5,563 nucleotides of DNA from Bacteroidia bacterium (GCA_026391235.1 JAPLDV010000470.1:1-5563); one strand, 5' to 3'. Positions 1 through 5,563 are shown, counted from the stretch's first letter. A program made the numbers and translations. Notes: generated by a model not told the origin, from the letters alone.

Positions 1-7
1 TCAGCAT
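1..7 (-). CDS. recN: Start of next operon gene, probably DNA repair ATPase RecN (first two codons only)
   Basis: Only ATG CTG A is visible on the minus strand, encoding Met-Leu, with the gene running off the left edge. The start lies 16 bases after the stop codon of the DUF4835 gene, typical of operon spacing. RecN proteins commonly begin Met-Leu, and recN often follows the DUF4835 gene in Bacteroidota; both points come from memory of the families. The alternative ATG at 10-12 runs into a stop after three codons, so it is not the start. The identity rests on context, since two codons cannot identify a protein. Confidence 0.4.
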
Positions 8-23
8 AGCATTAAAGGTTTCA

Positions 24-926
24 TCAGAGCCCTGACTTCGCGATCCGGTCCCACTTGGCGGTATTAGCGGGATCGATTTCTTTGAGAGCGTTTATCACCC
101 TGTTCTTTTCATCAGGAAACGACTCCGAGAAAATATTGACAATTTCATCCGATTTAGAGGTAAAGAATACCTGGAATATCATAGCTGTGGGGTTCTCACG
201 GTATGCGGGGCGCATTTCAATCAAGGCTTCAGCAATCTCAGCCCTGGCTTCATCAACCCTATCCACCAAGCGATCGAGTCCCATGCGGTGATATCTGTAT
301 ATGCAGGAACGCACTGACCGGTATTTATCATTTAAAATATTCTCAATCAACCAGTAACGGTTTTTAATTCCTTCAAAAGCCTTCCAGCCTGATTCTGCGG
401 CATTCTGTGCATTGCTTTTAATAGCCTCGGCCCTCTGGAAAAAGAGGCTCCCACCTTCAAGTGCAAAGGAATCATAATCAAGTCCTAAGATAATATTGAC
501 ATAATAAGCCAGCAAAGAAACCAGATTGGATGTAAATTGGGTTTCATTGAATCGAAGGGGTTCAAAATCGTCATACTTGAAATGAATATCGTTATCGCGG
601 TGATTTAACATGACAGTTGTTTGGGAGGTTCCGAAAATCGGACGGCTCGACTGAATCTGGAGGGTACCCTGAAATTCATTATCGGAGATCCGGTCGGTAA
701 TATTAAACATCAGCTGACATTGAATCCGTTCCTCATCTTTGAAAATATGATCGGTCCAATTCTGATTATTAACGAATTCCATCATTGCTTTTTGCATATT
801 GTCGTATATCTCTCTGTTGGATCCTTGAACGAGCTGGGATACGACACTGATCATACAATTCAATTCCTGAGCTGAAACCACCCGAAAAAAGAGGGAAATC
901 AAAACGAGGAGAAATATCTTACGCAT
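24..926 (-). CDS. porD: DUF4835 family secreted protein (PorD-type, type IX secretion associated)
   Basis: The protein has 300 residues with a classical signal peptide: Met-Arg-Lys, a hydrophobic stretch to about residue 16, and a likely signal peptidase I site at VSA|QE near residue 19. It should therefore be periplasmic or at the outer membrane. The mature start QELNC, then QGSN and an EFVNNQNWT-like segment near residues 49-57, is the signature I recognise for DUF4835. Recent annotation names this family PorD, a type IX secretion system component; that is recalled and cannot be shown here. Length fits the family. The start at 926 puts Met directly before the signal peptide and overlaps the end of coaBC by 8 bases. 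An in-frame ATG at 935 would only add three residues. No strong Shine-Dalgarno is seen, so expression probably depends on the upstream operon. Confident for the family, moderate for the role. Confidence 0.88.
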   Translation of the reverse strand: MRKIFLLVLISLFFRVVSAQELNCMISVVSQLVQGSNREIYDNMQKAMMEFVNNQNWTDHIFKDEERIQCQLMFNITDRISDNEFQGTLQIQSSRPIFGTSQTTVMLNHRDNDIHFKYDDFEPLRFNETQFTSNLVSLLAYYVNIILGLDYDSFALEGGSLFFQRAEAIKSNAQNAAESGWKAFEGIKNRYWLIENILNDKYRSVRSCIYRYHRMGLDRLVDRVDEARAEIAEALIEMRPAYRENPTAMIFQVFFTSKSDEIVNIFSESFPDEKNRVINALKEIDPANTAKWDRIAKSGL

Positions 927-2133
927 ATAAATCATTTATCATCAAATTAAACACTTCATCTACAATATCCCTTGCAACTTCCTGCTTCGACTTTAACTCG
1001 AAATCTTTCCGATTATTGTCTTTCCCGATGATGATAATCTTATTCGTGTCCACGATAAATCCGGCACCCGGTTCATTCAGACGGTTCAGGATAATTAGAT
1101 CGAGGTTCTTCTCTGAAAGTTTTGCGGAGGCGTTAGTTAAAGCATTCTCCGATTCGAGTGCAAATCCTATGAGGATCTGGCCTTTCAATCGCTGACGGCC
1201 AAGTTTGGCTGCAATATCTTCAGTAGGAATTAAAGTCAGAACCAGCTCATCTCCTGCTCGTTTGATCTTTGAAGCCAATTGATTCGCCGGTTTATAATCA
1301 GCAACGGCAGCTGCAAAAACAATAATATCCATATCAGGGAACAAAGCACTGGCCATATTGTTCATTTCCTCAGCAGATACAACCTGATGGGTTTTCACAC
1401 CGGGATCTCCAATGCTGATATTAACGGGCCCGGACACCAGTTCAACGATTGCACCTTCTTCAGCAAAAGTTTTGGCCAGGGAATACCCCATTTTTCCTGA
1501 GGAAAAATTACCAATAAACCGCACCGGATCGATTTTCTCAAAGGTGGGTCCTGCGGTAATCAGTACTCTTTTGCCATTAAACCGGCTTTTTTTTTTAAAG
1601 TAATCTTTCAGCCAGGCGACTATAATCTCCGGCTCTTCCATCCGGCCCTTACCCTCCAATCCGCTCGCGAGCTTACCTGCAGCAGGTTCGATAATAAAAT
1701 TCCCATAAGATTTCAGGGTTTCCAGGTTTTTAAGAGTAGCCGGGTGTTGAAGCATATCGAGGTCCATTGCCGGAGCAACCACTACCGGGCATCTAGCTGA
1801 TAGATAAGTAGTTAGCAAAAGATTATCGGCAATGCCGTGAGCCATTTTAGCGATTGTGTTGGCTGTTGCCGGGGCAATCATCATAAGATCGGCCCAGATT
1901 CCAAGATCAACATGGGAATTCCAGGAGCCGTCGTCATGCCGGAAGAAATCGGTTAAAACAGTGTTTTTTGACAGGGTAGCCAGCGTAACCGGGGTAATGA
2001 ATTCCTTACCGTAGGGAGTAAGGATGATTTTCACCTCTGCACCTTCGCGTATCAGCAATCGCGTCAGGAAAGCTGCTTTATAGGCAGCAATACTGCCCGT
2101 AATGCCAAGGATGATTTTTTTCCCCTGCAACAT
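919..2133 (-). CDS. coaBC: Bifunctional phosphopantothenoylcysteine decarboxylase / phosphopantothenate-cysteine ligase
   Basis: This cytosolic enzyme carries out two steps of coenzyme A synthesis: it ligates cysteine to 4'-phosphopantothenate (CoaB) and decarboxylates the product to 4'-phosphopantetheine (CoaC). The 404 residues match the usual length. The N-terminal FMN-binding CoaC domain (about 1-178) begins with GITGSIAAYK, has catalytic His74 in SHVDLG, and PAMD at 121-124. The CoaB domain (about 186-400) shows ITAGPT at 192-197, IGNFSSGKMG at 207-216 with Asn209, AAAVADYKP around 274-282, Lys289 in SKIKR, and KNLDLI near 342-347. Unlike the E. coli enzyme, CoaC has Asp124 where Asn125 is expected and Ser157 where Cys158 is expected; I recall the same pattern in other Bacteroidota. 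The gene starts 15 bases after the omega gene with a weak AGG-type ribosome site, so it is co-transcribed. A run of ten A residues lies in the interdomain linker. Confidence 0.96.
   Translation of the reverse strand: MLQGKKIILGITGSIAAYKAAFLTRLLIREGAEVKIILTPYGKEFITPVTLATLSKNTVLTDFFRHDDGSWNSHVDLGIWADLMMIAPATANTIAKMAHGIADNLLLTTYLSARCPVVVAPAMDLDMLQHPATLKNLETLKSYGNFIIEPAAGKLASGLEGKGRMEEPEIIVAWLKDYFKKKSRFNGKRVLITAGPTFEKIDPVRFIGNFSSGKMGYSLAKTFAEEGAIVELVSGPVNISIGDPGVKTHQVVSAEEMNNMASALFPDMDIIVFAAAVADYKPANQLASKIKRAGDELVLTLIPTEDIAAKLGRQRLKGQILIGFALESENALTNASAKLSEKNLDLIILNRLNEPGAGFIVDTNKIIIIGKDNNRKDFELKSKQEVARDIVDEVFNLMINDLYA
1587..1596 (-). repeat. A10 homopolymer in the CoaC-CoaB interdomain linker
   Basis: Ten consecutive A residues on the coding strand encode Lys180-Lys182 and the first base of Ser183, just after the CoaC domain and before CoaB. 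The reading frame is intact. Runs of this length are known to promote polymerase or replication slippage, which here would uncouple the two domains. No evidence in the sequence shows that this occurs. Confidence 0.9.
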
Positions 2134-2148
2134 AACCTGCGGGGAAGA

Positions 2149-2484
2149 CTATTGCTCTTCCGTTGTGGCGATATCAGGAGTCCTGTAATATACTTTGCCG
2201 TCCATAAATTCCTGGATGGCAATGAGAGTCGGTTTTGGCAACCGTTCGTAAAATTTTGATATCTCGATCTGTTCGCGGTTTTCAAAAACTTCTTCCAGGT
2301 TATCAGTAAAGGAAGTGAATTCTTCGAGCTTGGTATTCAGTTCCTGCTTCATTTGCATACTGATCTGATTTGCCCGTTTGGCAACGATGGCTACAGTTTG
2401 ATAAAGATTGCCGGTTGGATTATCCATATCATAAAGATTCCGTGTAACAGTGGTCAAAGGGGCGTTACTTTTTTTGTAATCCAT
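2149..2484 (-). CDS. rpoZ: DNA-directed RNA polymerase omega subunit (Rpb6/RpoZ family)
   Basis: This small 111-residue protein is most likely the omega subunit, which binds the beta-prime subunit and helps RNA polymerase assemble. The supporting region is residues 21-41, DNPTGNLYQ followed by TVAIVAKRANQI, which matches the omega/Rpb6 pattern of an Asn-x-Tyr motif, a hydrophobic helix and a conserved Lys-Arg-Ala. The C-terminal half (about 42-111) is charged and helical and is a lineage-specific extension compared with E. coli omega. Its ATG shares one base with the bamD stop codon (TAATG at 2482-2486), which suggests translational coupling. It lies 15 bases before coaBC; rpoZ next to coaBC also occurs in Firmicutes, which supports the call. 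No separate promoter is apparent. Confidence 0.85.
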   Translation of the reverse strand: MDYKKSNAPLTTVTRNLYDMDNPTGNLYQTVAIVAKRANQISMQMKQELNTKLEEFTSFTDNLEEVFENREQIEISKFYERLPKPTLIAIQEFMDGKVYYRTPDIATTEEQ

Positions 2485-3281
2485 TATTTCAAATATTTAG
2501 TTGTATTAGTATAAATACGCTCTGCTTCCTTTAAATGTTTGGATTGAGGGAATTCCTCTTTAAATCCAAGATAGGCTTCAGTAGTATTTTGGAAGCGTTC
2601 TTTCATTTTTTCATAAACTGAGCGAATGGCGAGTTCATAACTGGATTTCAATACCAGGAACAGCAACTCCTCGCGATAATGAGTATCCGGAAACTCTTTC
2701 AAACCGTTGTTGAGGGCAGTAATTGCTGCTTTAAAATCGCTCAGTTTGTAATACAGGCTTGCACTATCGAAAGATTTTTTAACCAGTTTTTCCCTTAGTT
2801 CATCGATAAGCTTGTTGCAATCAGTGATCCTCTTACTTGCAGGATGCTGATTCATAAACATTTGCAGCTCATCCAATGCTTTATAAGTATTTGCCTGATC
2901 CAGGCTGGATATGGGAGATTGCTCATAAAAACAATAGGCATACATATAGGCACATTCCTCGGCATAAGGGGAATTCGGGAATGAGGTAACAAAGTTTTTA
3001 AAGTAATAGCTGGCCATTTCGTATTCCTGCTGGTGGTAATAGCAGTATGCATATCGATAATTAACCTCTTCGGCCTTGTCGGTTCCGCGATAGATGGGTA
3101 ATATCATCTCCATAAGTGCTGAGGCTCGAGTATAATCTTTCTTGTCGAAGTATTCGATAGCCCTTTTATATTTCAGATCCGTATCGGCACTGGACAAAAG
3201 CTTCTGGTAATCACTGCATGAAGCCAGAAGAAGTGCCAGTAATCCAATGGTTAAGAACCCAGTACCCGATTTTTTTAGCAT
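2484..3281 (-). CDS. bamD: Outer membrane protein assembly factor BamD (TPR lipoprotein)
   Basis: BamD is the periplasmic lipoprotein of the BAM complex that folds beta-barrel proteins into the outer membrane, working with BamA. The 265-residue protein has a lipoprotein signal peptide: MLKK, a hydrophobic segment at about 8-20, and lipobox LASC with the lipidated Cys22. It continues with SDYQKLL and then TPR-like helical repeats through most of the chain. Examples are the A-x-EYF-x-KKDY-x-RA-type helix near 41-54 and the YYHQQEYEMASYYF segment near 81-94, a pattern typical of BamD. The start at 3281 was chosen because it puts a normal signal peptide at the N terminus; an upstream in-frame ATG at 3296 would add MYLCA and overlap the -7 box. 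It is the first gene of the operon and its stop overlaps the omega start. Confidence 0.92.
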   Translation of the reverse strand: MLKKSGTGFLTIGLLALLLASCSDYQKLLSSADTDLKYKRAIEYFDKKDYTRASALMEMILPIYRGTDKAEEVNYRYAYCYYHQQEYEMASYYFKNFVTSFPNSPYAEECAYMYAYCFYEQSPISSLDQANTYKALDELQMFMNQHPASKRITDCNKLIDELREKLVKKSFDSASLYYKLSDFKAAITALNNGLKEFPDTHYREELLFLVLKSSYELAIRSVYEKMKERFQNTTEAYLGFKEEFPQSKHLKEAERIYTNTTKYLK

Positions 3282-3285
3282 GGCG

Positions 3286-3293
3286 CAAAGATA
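3286..3293 (-). promoter_or_regulatory. Bacteroidota-type -7 promoter box for the bamD operon
   Basis: On the minus strand TATCTTTG matches the Bacteroidota -7 consensus TAnnTTTG perfectly. It ends only four bases before the bamD ATG at 3281, so a start site at the usual distance would fall on or next to the start codon and give a leaderless message. A clear TTTG -33 box is missing; the best candidate is a TTTT run about 24 bases further upstream. The box match is seen directly; its activity is inferred. Confidence 0.55.
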
Positions 3294-3379
3294 CATTTTT
3301 TTGCGGTATTTATACTGAAAACTGCTGAGGTGGAAAAATAGTATTTTAGCATGCAATATAAAATCAAAAACTGATAGCC

Positions 3380-4674
3380 GTGGACGTATTTGAAAAAGTC
3401 AAAGGGAATAAGGGGCCGCTTGGGCAATATGCCAAAGAAGCCGATGGATACTTTGTGTTTCCGAAACTTGAAGGGGAGATAAAACCGCGCATGATGTTCC
3501 GCGGTAAAGAAGTGCTGGCCTGGAGTTTAAACAATTACCTGGGTTTGGCCAATCATCCTGAAGTCAGAGAAGCCGACGCAAAAGCAGCGGCTGAATGGGG
3601 GCTTGGTTATCCCATGGGTGCCAGGGCAATGTCGGGACATACCCGTCAGCACGAAATACTGGAAGAACAGCTTGCTGAATTTGAAGGTAAAGAATCGTGT
3701 TACCTGTTGAACTACGGTTACCAGGGGATGGTTTCGATCATCGACTCGATCCTCGACCGGAAAGATGTTGTAGTATATGATAGGTTTCGATCATCGACTC
3801 GATCCTCGACCGGAAAGATGTTGTAGTATATGATACCGAAGCTCATGCCTGTATTATTGATGGTTTGCGGATGCATATCGGCAAACGCTTTGTGTTCCCG
3901 CATAACGACATGGAGAATCTCGAAAAGCAGTTGAACCGTGCCGTAAAAATTGCAGAAGCAGCCGGAGGCGGGGTTCTGGTCATCACCGAAGGAGTTTTCG
4001 GCATGTCGGGCGATTTAGGCAAATTGAAAGAAATCGTTGAGTTGAAAAAGAAATATCCATTCAGATTCCTGGTTGATGATGCGCACGGTTTTGGAACCAT
4101 GGGCGCAACCGGTGCCGGTACGGGTGAACATCTTGGAGTACAGGATCAGATCGATCTGTATTTCGGGACCTTCGCAAAATCAATGGCCCTGATCGGAGGA
4201 TTCGTTGCCGGCAGTGAAGAAGTCATTAAATTCCTGAAGTACAATATGCGTTCGCAGATATTTGCCAAATCGCTCCCGATGCCATGCGTAATCGGAGCCA
4301 TGAAGCGGCTCGAACTGCTGAGGACAAAGCCTGAACTCAAGAAACAACTCTGGACCATCGTTGATGCCCTGCAATCCGGTCTGAAAGCCAAGGGATTCAA
4401 CCTGGGCAACACCGAATCGCCGGTGACTCCGGTATTCCTCAACGGAACCACTCCTGAGGCCACCAACGTGGTGTTCGATCTTCGGGAAAATTACGGTGTT
4501 TTCTGCTCCGTCGTTGTCTATCCCGTTGTGCCAAAAGATGTCATCATGCTCCGGCTGATCCCAACGGCAGTGCATACCCTGGAAGATGTCGACTATACCA
4601 TTCATGCTTTTTCGTCGATCCTTGGAAAACTGCGGAACCACGAGTATAACCGGGATACGCTTCCCACGGTGTAA
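3380..4674 (+). pseudogene. Alpha-oxoamine synthase family PLP enzyme (SPT/KBL-like), frameshifted by a 53-bp duplication
   Basis: Family members condense an amino acid with an acyl-CoA, releasing CO2. In Bacteroidota close relatives are annotated as 2-amino-3-ketobutyrate CoA ligase or serine palmitoyltransferase, the latter making the first sphingolipid intermediate. As read, the frame starting at GTG 3380 stops at 3824-3826 after 148 residues, the last 14 being foreign. Removing one copy of the 53-bp repeat joins it to the frame ending at TAA 4672-4674 and gives 413 residues, normal for the family. In that restored protein NNYLGLANHP is at 51-60, the cofactor-stacking His138 in EAHAC, Asp215 and His218 in VDDAHG, and the Schiff-base Lys249 in GTFAKS. 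Lys followed by Ser rather than Ala or Gly favours a serine palmitoyltransferase-like member (inference). GTG is the start because MDVFEK matches family N termini and an in-frame stop lies at 3359-3361. Neither fragment has a full active site. Confidence 0.9.
3730..3835 (+). repeat. Perfect 53-bp tandem duplication inside the PLP enzyme gene
   Basis: Copy 1 spans 3730-3782 and copy 2 spans 3783-3835; they are identical base for base, each beginning GGTTTCGATC and ending TATATGATA. Since 53 is not a multiple of three, the reading frame is lost. Inside each copy two 12-base units differ at one position (3734-3745 and 3746-3757 in copy 1), encoding Ser-Ile-Ile-Asp and Ser-Ile-Leu-Asp, so the region is already repetitive. 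The flanking bases show no further homology beyond the copies. Confidence 0.97.
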
Positions 4675-4677
4675 GGA

Positions 4678-4719
4678 GCAAGGCGCAAGGCGCAAGGCTC
4701 AAGGCGCAAGGCGCAAGGC
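4678..4719 (+). repeat. Six tandem GCAAGGC heptamers between convergent genes
   Basis: Six head-to-tail 7-base units run from 4678 to 4719; five are GCAAGGC and the fourth is TCAAGGC. The array begins three bases after the stop of the PLP enzyme gene and is followed at once by nine T residues (4720-4728) that include part of the stop codon of the convergent lipoprotein gene. The T tract could aid transcript termination on the plus strand, but the heptamers do not form an evident stem, so a standard intrinsic terminator is not supported. Regular GG pairs might allow a weak two-layer quadruplex. Confidence 0.95.
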
Positions 4720-4726
4720 TTTTTTT

Positions 4727-5056
4727 TTATTCGTCGAGGACCAATTTACTGACCCGGATCTCATCTCCCAGGCAAACTGTGTCTTTCTTTTTCCAATCCA
4801 GTTTCACCTTTAAAGGGTACTTTACAGTATAAAAATCGATTACACAATCCGGAGGAACCTGATCAAAGCGGCGCACGGTATCTTTAATCTCGATAAACCA
4901 TCCTCCGCAACACATACAATCGCGAGGATCCAGTCCTGTAATGGTACCGGAATTCATGAATTTCCCCTCTATTGAACCGGGATCTTTGCAATTCTTATCC
5001 TTTGAGCAACCTGTAAGAATGGTCAGTATGACGGCAATCCATAATAATCGTTTCAT
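4727..5056 (-). CDS. Small cysteine-rich lipoprotein of unknown function
   Basis: The 109-residue product is a lipoprotein: MKR, a hydrophobic segment at 4-15, and lipobox LTGC with lipidated Cys17, so it should be anchored in the cell envelope. The start at 5056 is fixed by the signal peptide and by a strong AAGGAG ribosome site eight bases upstream. The mature part has six further cysteines at 23, 47, 49, 50, 71 and 95. The core CMCCGGW (47-53) is followed by FIEI and alternating hydrophobic residues that suggest a small beta fold. Late in the chain lies KLDWKKKD followed by VCLGDEI. I do not recognise a named domain, although CCGGW motifs seem familiar from small Bacteroidota lipoproteins. 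The clustered cysteines could form disulfides or bind metal; this is speculation. The stop codon lies inside the T tract shared with the repeat junction. It appears to be a stand-alone gene. Confidence 0.82.
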   Translation of the reverse strand: MKRLLWIAVILTILTGCSKDKNCKDPGSIEGKFMNSGTITGLDPRDCMCCGGWFIEIKDTVRRFDQVPPDCVIDFYTVKYPLKVKLDWKKKDTVCLGDEIRVSKLVLDE

Positions 5057-5064
5057 CGGGCGTT

Positions 5065-5070
5065 CTCCTT
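5065..5070 (-). promoter_or_regulatory. Strong ribosome binding site of the lipoprotein gene
   Basis: AAGGAG on the minus strand is followed by eight bases and then the ATG at 5056. It decides the start over the longer in-frame possibilities further upstream. It is stronger than any ribosome site seen in the bamD operon. Confidence 0.75.
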
Positions 5071-5076
5071 TCACTA

Positions 5077-5110
5077 TAAAGATAGCTTGGCTCCGGATCA
5101 TTTTGGCAAA
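5077..5110 (-). promoter_or_regulatory. Possible Bacteroidota-type promoter for the lipoprotein gene
   Basis: On the minus strand a TTTG (5107-5110) is separated by 22 bases from TATCTTTA (5077-5084), which matches seven of eight positions of TAnnTTTG. The spacing is at the long end of what is usual. Transcription would start near 5070, leaving a leader of only about 14 bases that still contains the AAGGAG site. Tentative. Confidence 0.4.
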
Positions 5111-5163
5111 CCGGCCATGAAAAAAAGCTTCATTGTTCGTAATCGACCAGTTCTATTCAACAA

Positions 5164-5209
5164 AGACGCAAGTATGCAGACGCAAATAAGCAGACGCAAG
5201 TATGCGTCT
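5164..5209. repeat. Three 14-bp tandem units ending in a perfect hairpin
   Basis: Units at 5164-5177 and 5192-5205 are identical (AGACGCAAGTATGC); the middle one at 5178-5191 differs at two positions. The last unit runs into GTCT, making an inverted repeat: AGACGCA (5192-5198), loop AGTA, TGCGTCT (5203-5209). This resembles interspersed GAGACGC/GCGTCTC elements common in intergenic DNA of Bacteroidota (recalled). It sits directly after the stop codon of the minus-strand gene on the right. The hairpin could protect or end that transcript, but no T run follows on that strand. Confidence 0.85.
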
Positions 5210-5563
5210 CTACAGCTGATAGCGGTACAACCTTACATAAAACGGATATTTCTTTTCCGGATAGAGAAAATAGACCGCATTGCCAAAAACAGTTATTTTG
5301 AACATATCCGGGAATTCCGGCAGTATAACCGGTAGAGAAACCGTCCCGGTATTGCTATTCAAAGGAAGCATTATCCAGTTGAATCCACGGCGCTCCAAAA
5401 GATACAAGCCGCTTCCGATCGGATCGGCCTGGACGGTGATCCTTTTGTACATCACCCCCCCATCCAGGCCGCCAAGCAAGACATCACGGCAATAGGTAAA
5501 TGGTACAGATCTTTTAAAATTCCCGTCGGGACCAAACGAAAGAAGCGAATCCTCGTATTGATT
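5210..5563 (-). CDS. C-terminal 117 residues of an unrecognised protein, cut by the window edge
   Basis: The minus-strand frame is open from the right edge (first codon at 5561-5563) to TAG at 5210-5212, giving 117 residues with no stop. Its start lies outside the window; the TTG at 5477-5479 is internal, since the frame upstream reads as plausible protein (LLSFGPDGNF, then VPFTYCRDV). The chain alternates short hydrophobic stretches with turns rich in Gly, Asp and Pro, for example SGLYLLERRGFNWIMLP and ITVFGNAVYFLYPEKKYPF, which suggests a beta-sheet or beta-propeller protein. No catalytic motif or named domain is recognised. It lies upstream of the lipoprotein gene on the same strand, but the 153-base gap with repeats argues against a tight operon. 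Confidence 0.7.
   Translation of the reverse strand, partial: NQYEDSLLSFGPDGNFKRSVPFTYCRDVLLGGLDGGVMYKRITVQADPIGSGLYLLERRGFNWIMLPLNSNTGTVSLPVILPEFPDMFKITVFGNAVYFLYPEKKYPFYVRLYRYQL

Noticed and set aside
2064..2285. Small minus-strand frame across the omega-coaBC junction
   Set aside because: It overlaps both genes in another frame and has an Arg/Ser-rich composition typical of a shadow frame.
3340..3349. Plus-strand promoter box (TATTTTAG) for the PLP enzyme gene
   Set aside because: It has one mismatch in the key TTTG and no TTTG at a suitable distance upstream; it is too weak in AT-rich DNA to claim.
3865..4674. Separate gene starting at TTG 3865 for a 269-residue PLP enzyme
   Set aside because: It is the C-terminal part of the duplicated and frameshifted enzyme. 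The same frame continues upstream to 3784 with family-like sequence, and the fragment lacks the N-terminal part of the active site.
4180..4695. 171-residue minus-strand frame opposite the PLP enzyme
   Set aside because: It is antisense to well-conserved enzyme sequence, with no recognisable domain and no ribosome site.
4678..4728. Intrinsic terminator for the PLP enzyme gene
   Set aside because: The T tract is present, but no stem precedes it: there is no complement of GGCTT or AAGGC within the array.
4586..4813. Plus-strand frame through the heptamer array
   Set aside because: It is out of frame over the end of the PLP enzyme, then translates the repeats as a basic low-complexity run and ends antisense to the lipoprotein.
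5164..5205. Short CRISPR-like array
   Set aside because: The 14-base units abut with no spacers, and there are no cas genes.
5087..5335. Plus-strand frame of 82 residues with an internal MKKS start
   Set aside because: It crosses the 14-bp repeats and then runs antisense to the conserved end of the right-hand gene; the composition is not protein-like beyond the first residues.

Overview
The window looks like a chromosomal housekeeping segment from a member of the Bacteroidota. Three things point there. The minus-strand gene order bamD, rpoZ-like omega, coaBC, DUF4835 (PorD), then probably recN is a known arrangement in that phylum. The DUF4835 family is confined to it. Promoter-like boxes match its TAnnTTTG consensus, and Shine-Dalgarno sequences are mostly weak. 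The order within the phylum cannot be fixed from this sequence; a Bacteroidales-like lineage is a guess.

Layout. Positions 1-3281 form a tightly packed minus-strand operon, transcribed from right to left. It starts with the outer-membrane assembly lipoprotein BamD (2484-3281). Next comes an RNA polymerase omega subunit (2149-2484, coupled to BamD by TAATG), then bifunctional CoaBC for coenzyme A synthesis (919-2133), then a secreted DUF4835/PorD-type protein (24-926). The first two codons of the next gene, probably recN, sit at the left edge. A perfect TATCTTTG box lies only four bases upstream of the bamD ATG.

Positions 3380-4674 on the plus strand hold an alpha-oxoamine synthase (PLP enzyme of the serine palmitoyltransferase / 2-amino-3-ketobutyrate CoA ligase type). 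It is broken by an exact 53-bp tandem duplication at 3730-3835. Deleting one copy restores a complete 413-residue enzyme, so the lesion is either very recent, a reversible on/off switch, or an assembly artefact. After it comes a short junction with six heptamer repeats and a T tract (4678-4728). Then follow two minus-strand genes: a small cysteine-rich lipoprotein (4727-5056) and the C-terminal end of an unrecognised protein running off the right edge (5210-5563). These two are separated by a 14-bp tandem repeat ending in a hairpin.

The operon genes share basic growth functions (envelope assembly, transcription, CoA, envelope/secretion) rather than one pathway. I found no undescribed multi-gene system, no CRISPR array, no tRNA or rRNA and no transposase. 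The observations most worth checking are the 53-bp duplication, the atypical active-site residues of the CoaC domain, the possible leaderless bamD transcript, and the two repeat-rich intergenic junctions. No stretch over 300 bases lacks a gene; the gaps are 98, 52 and 153 bases.
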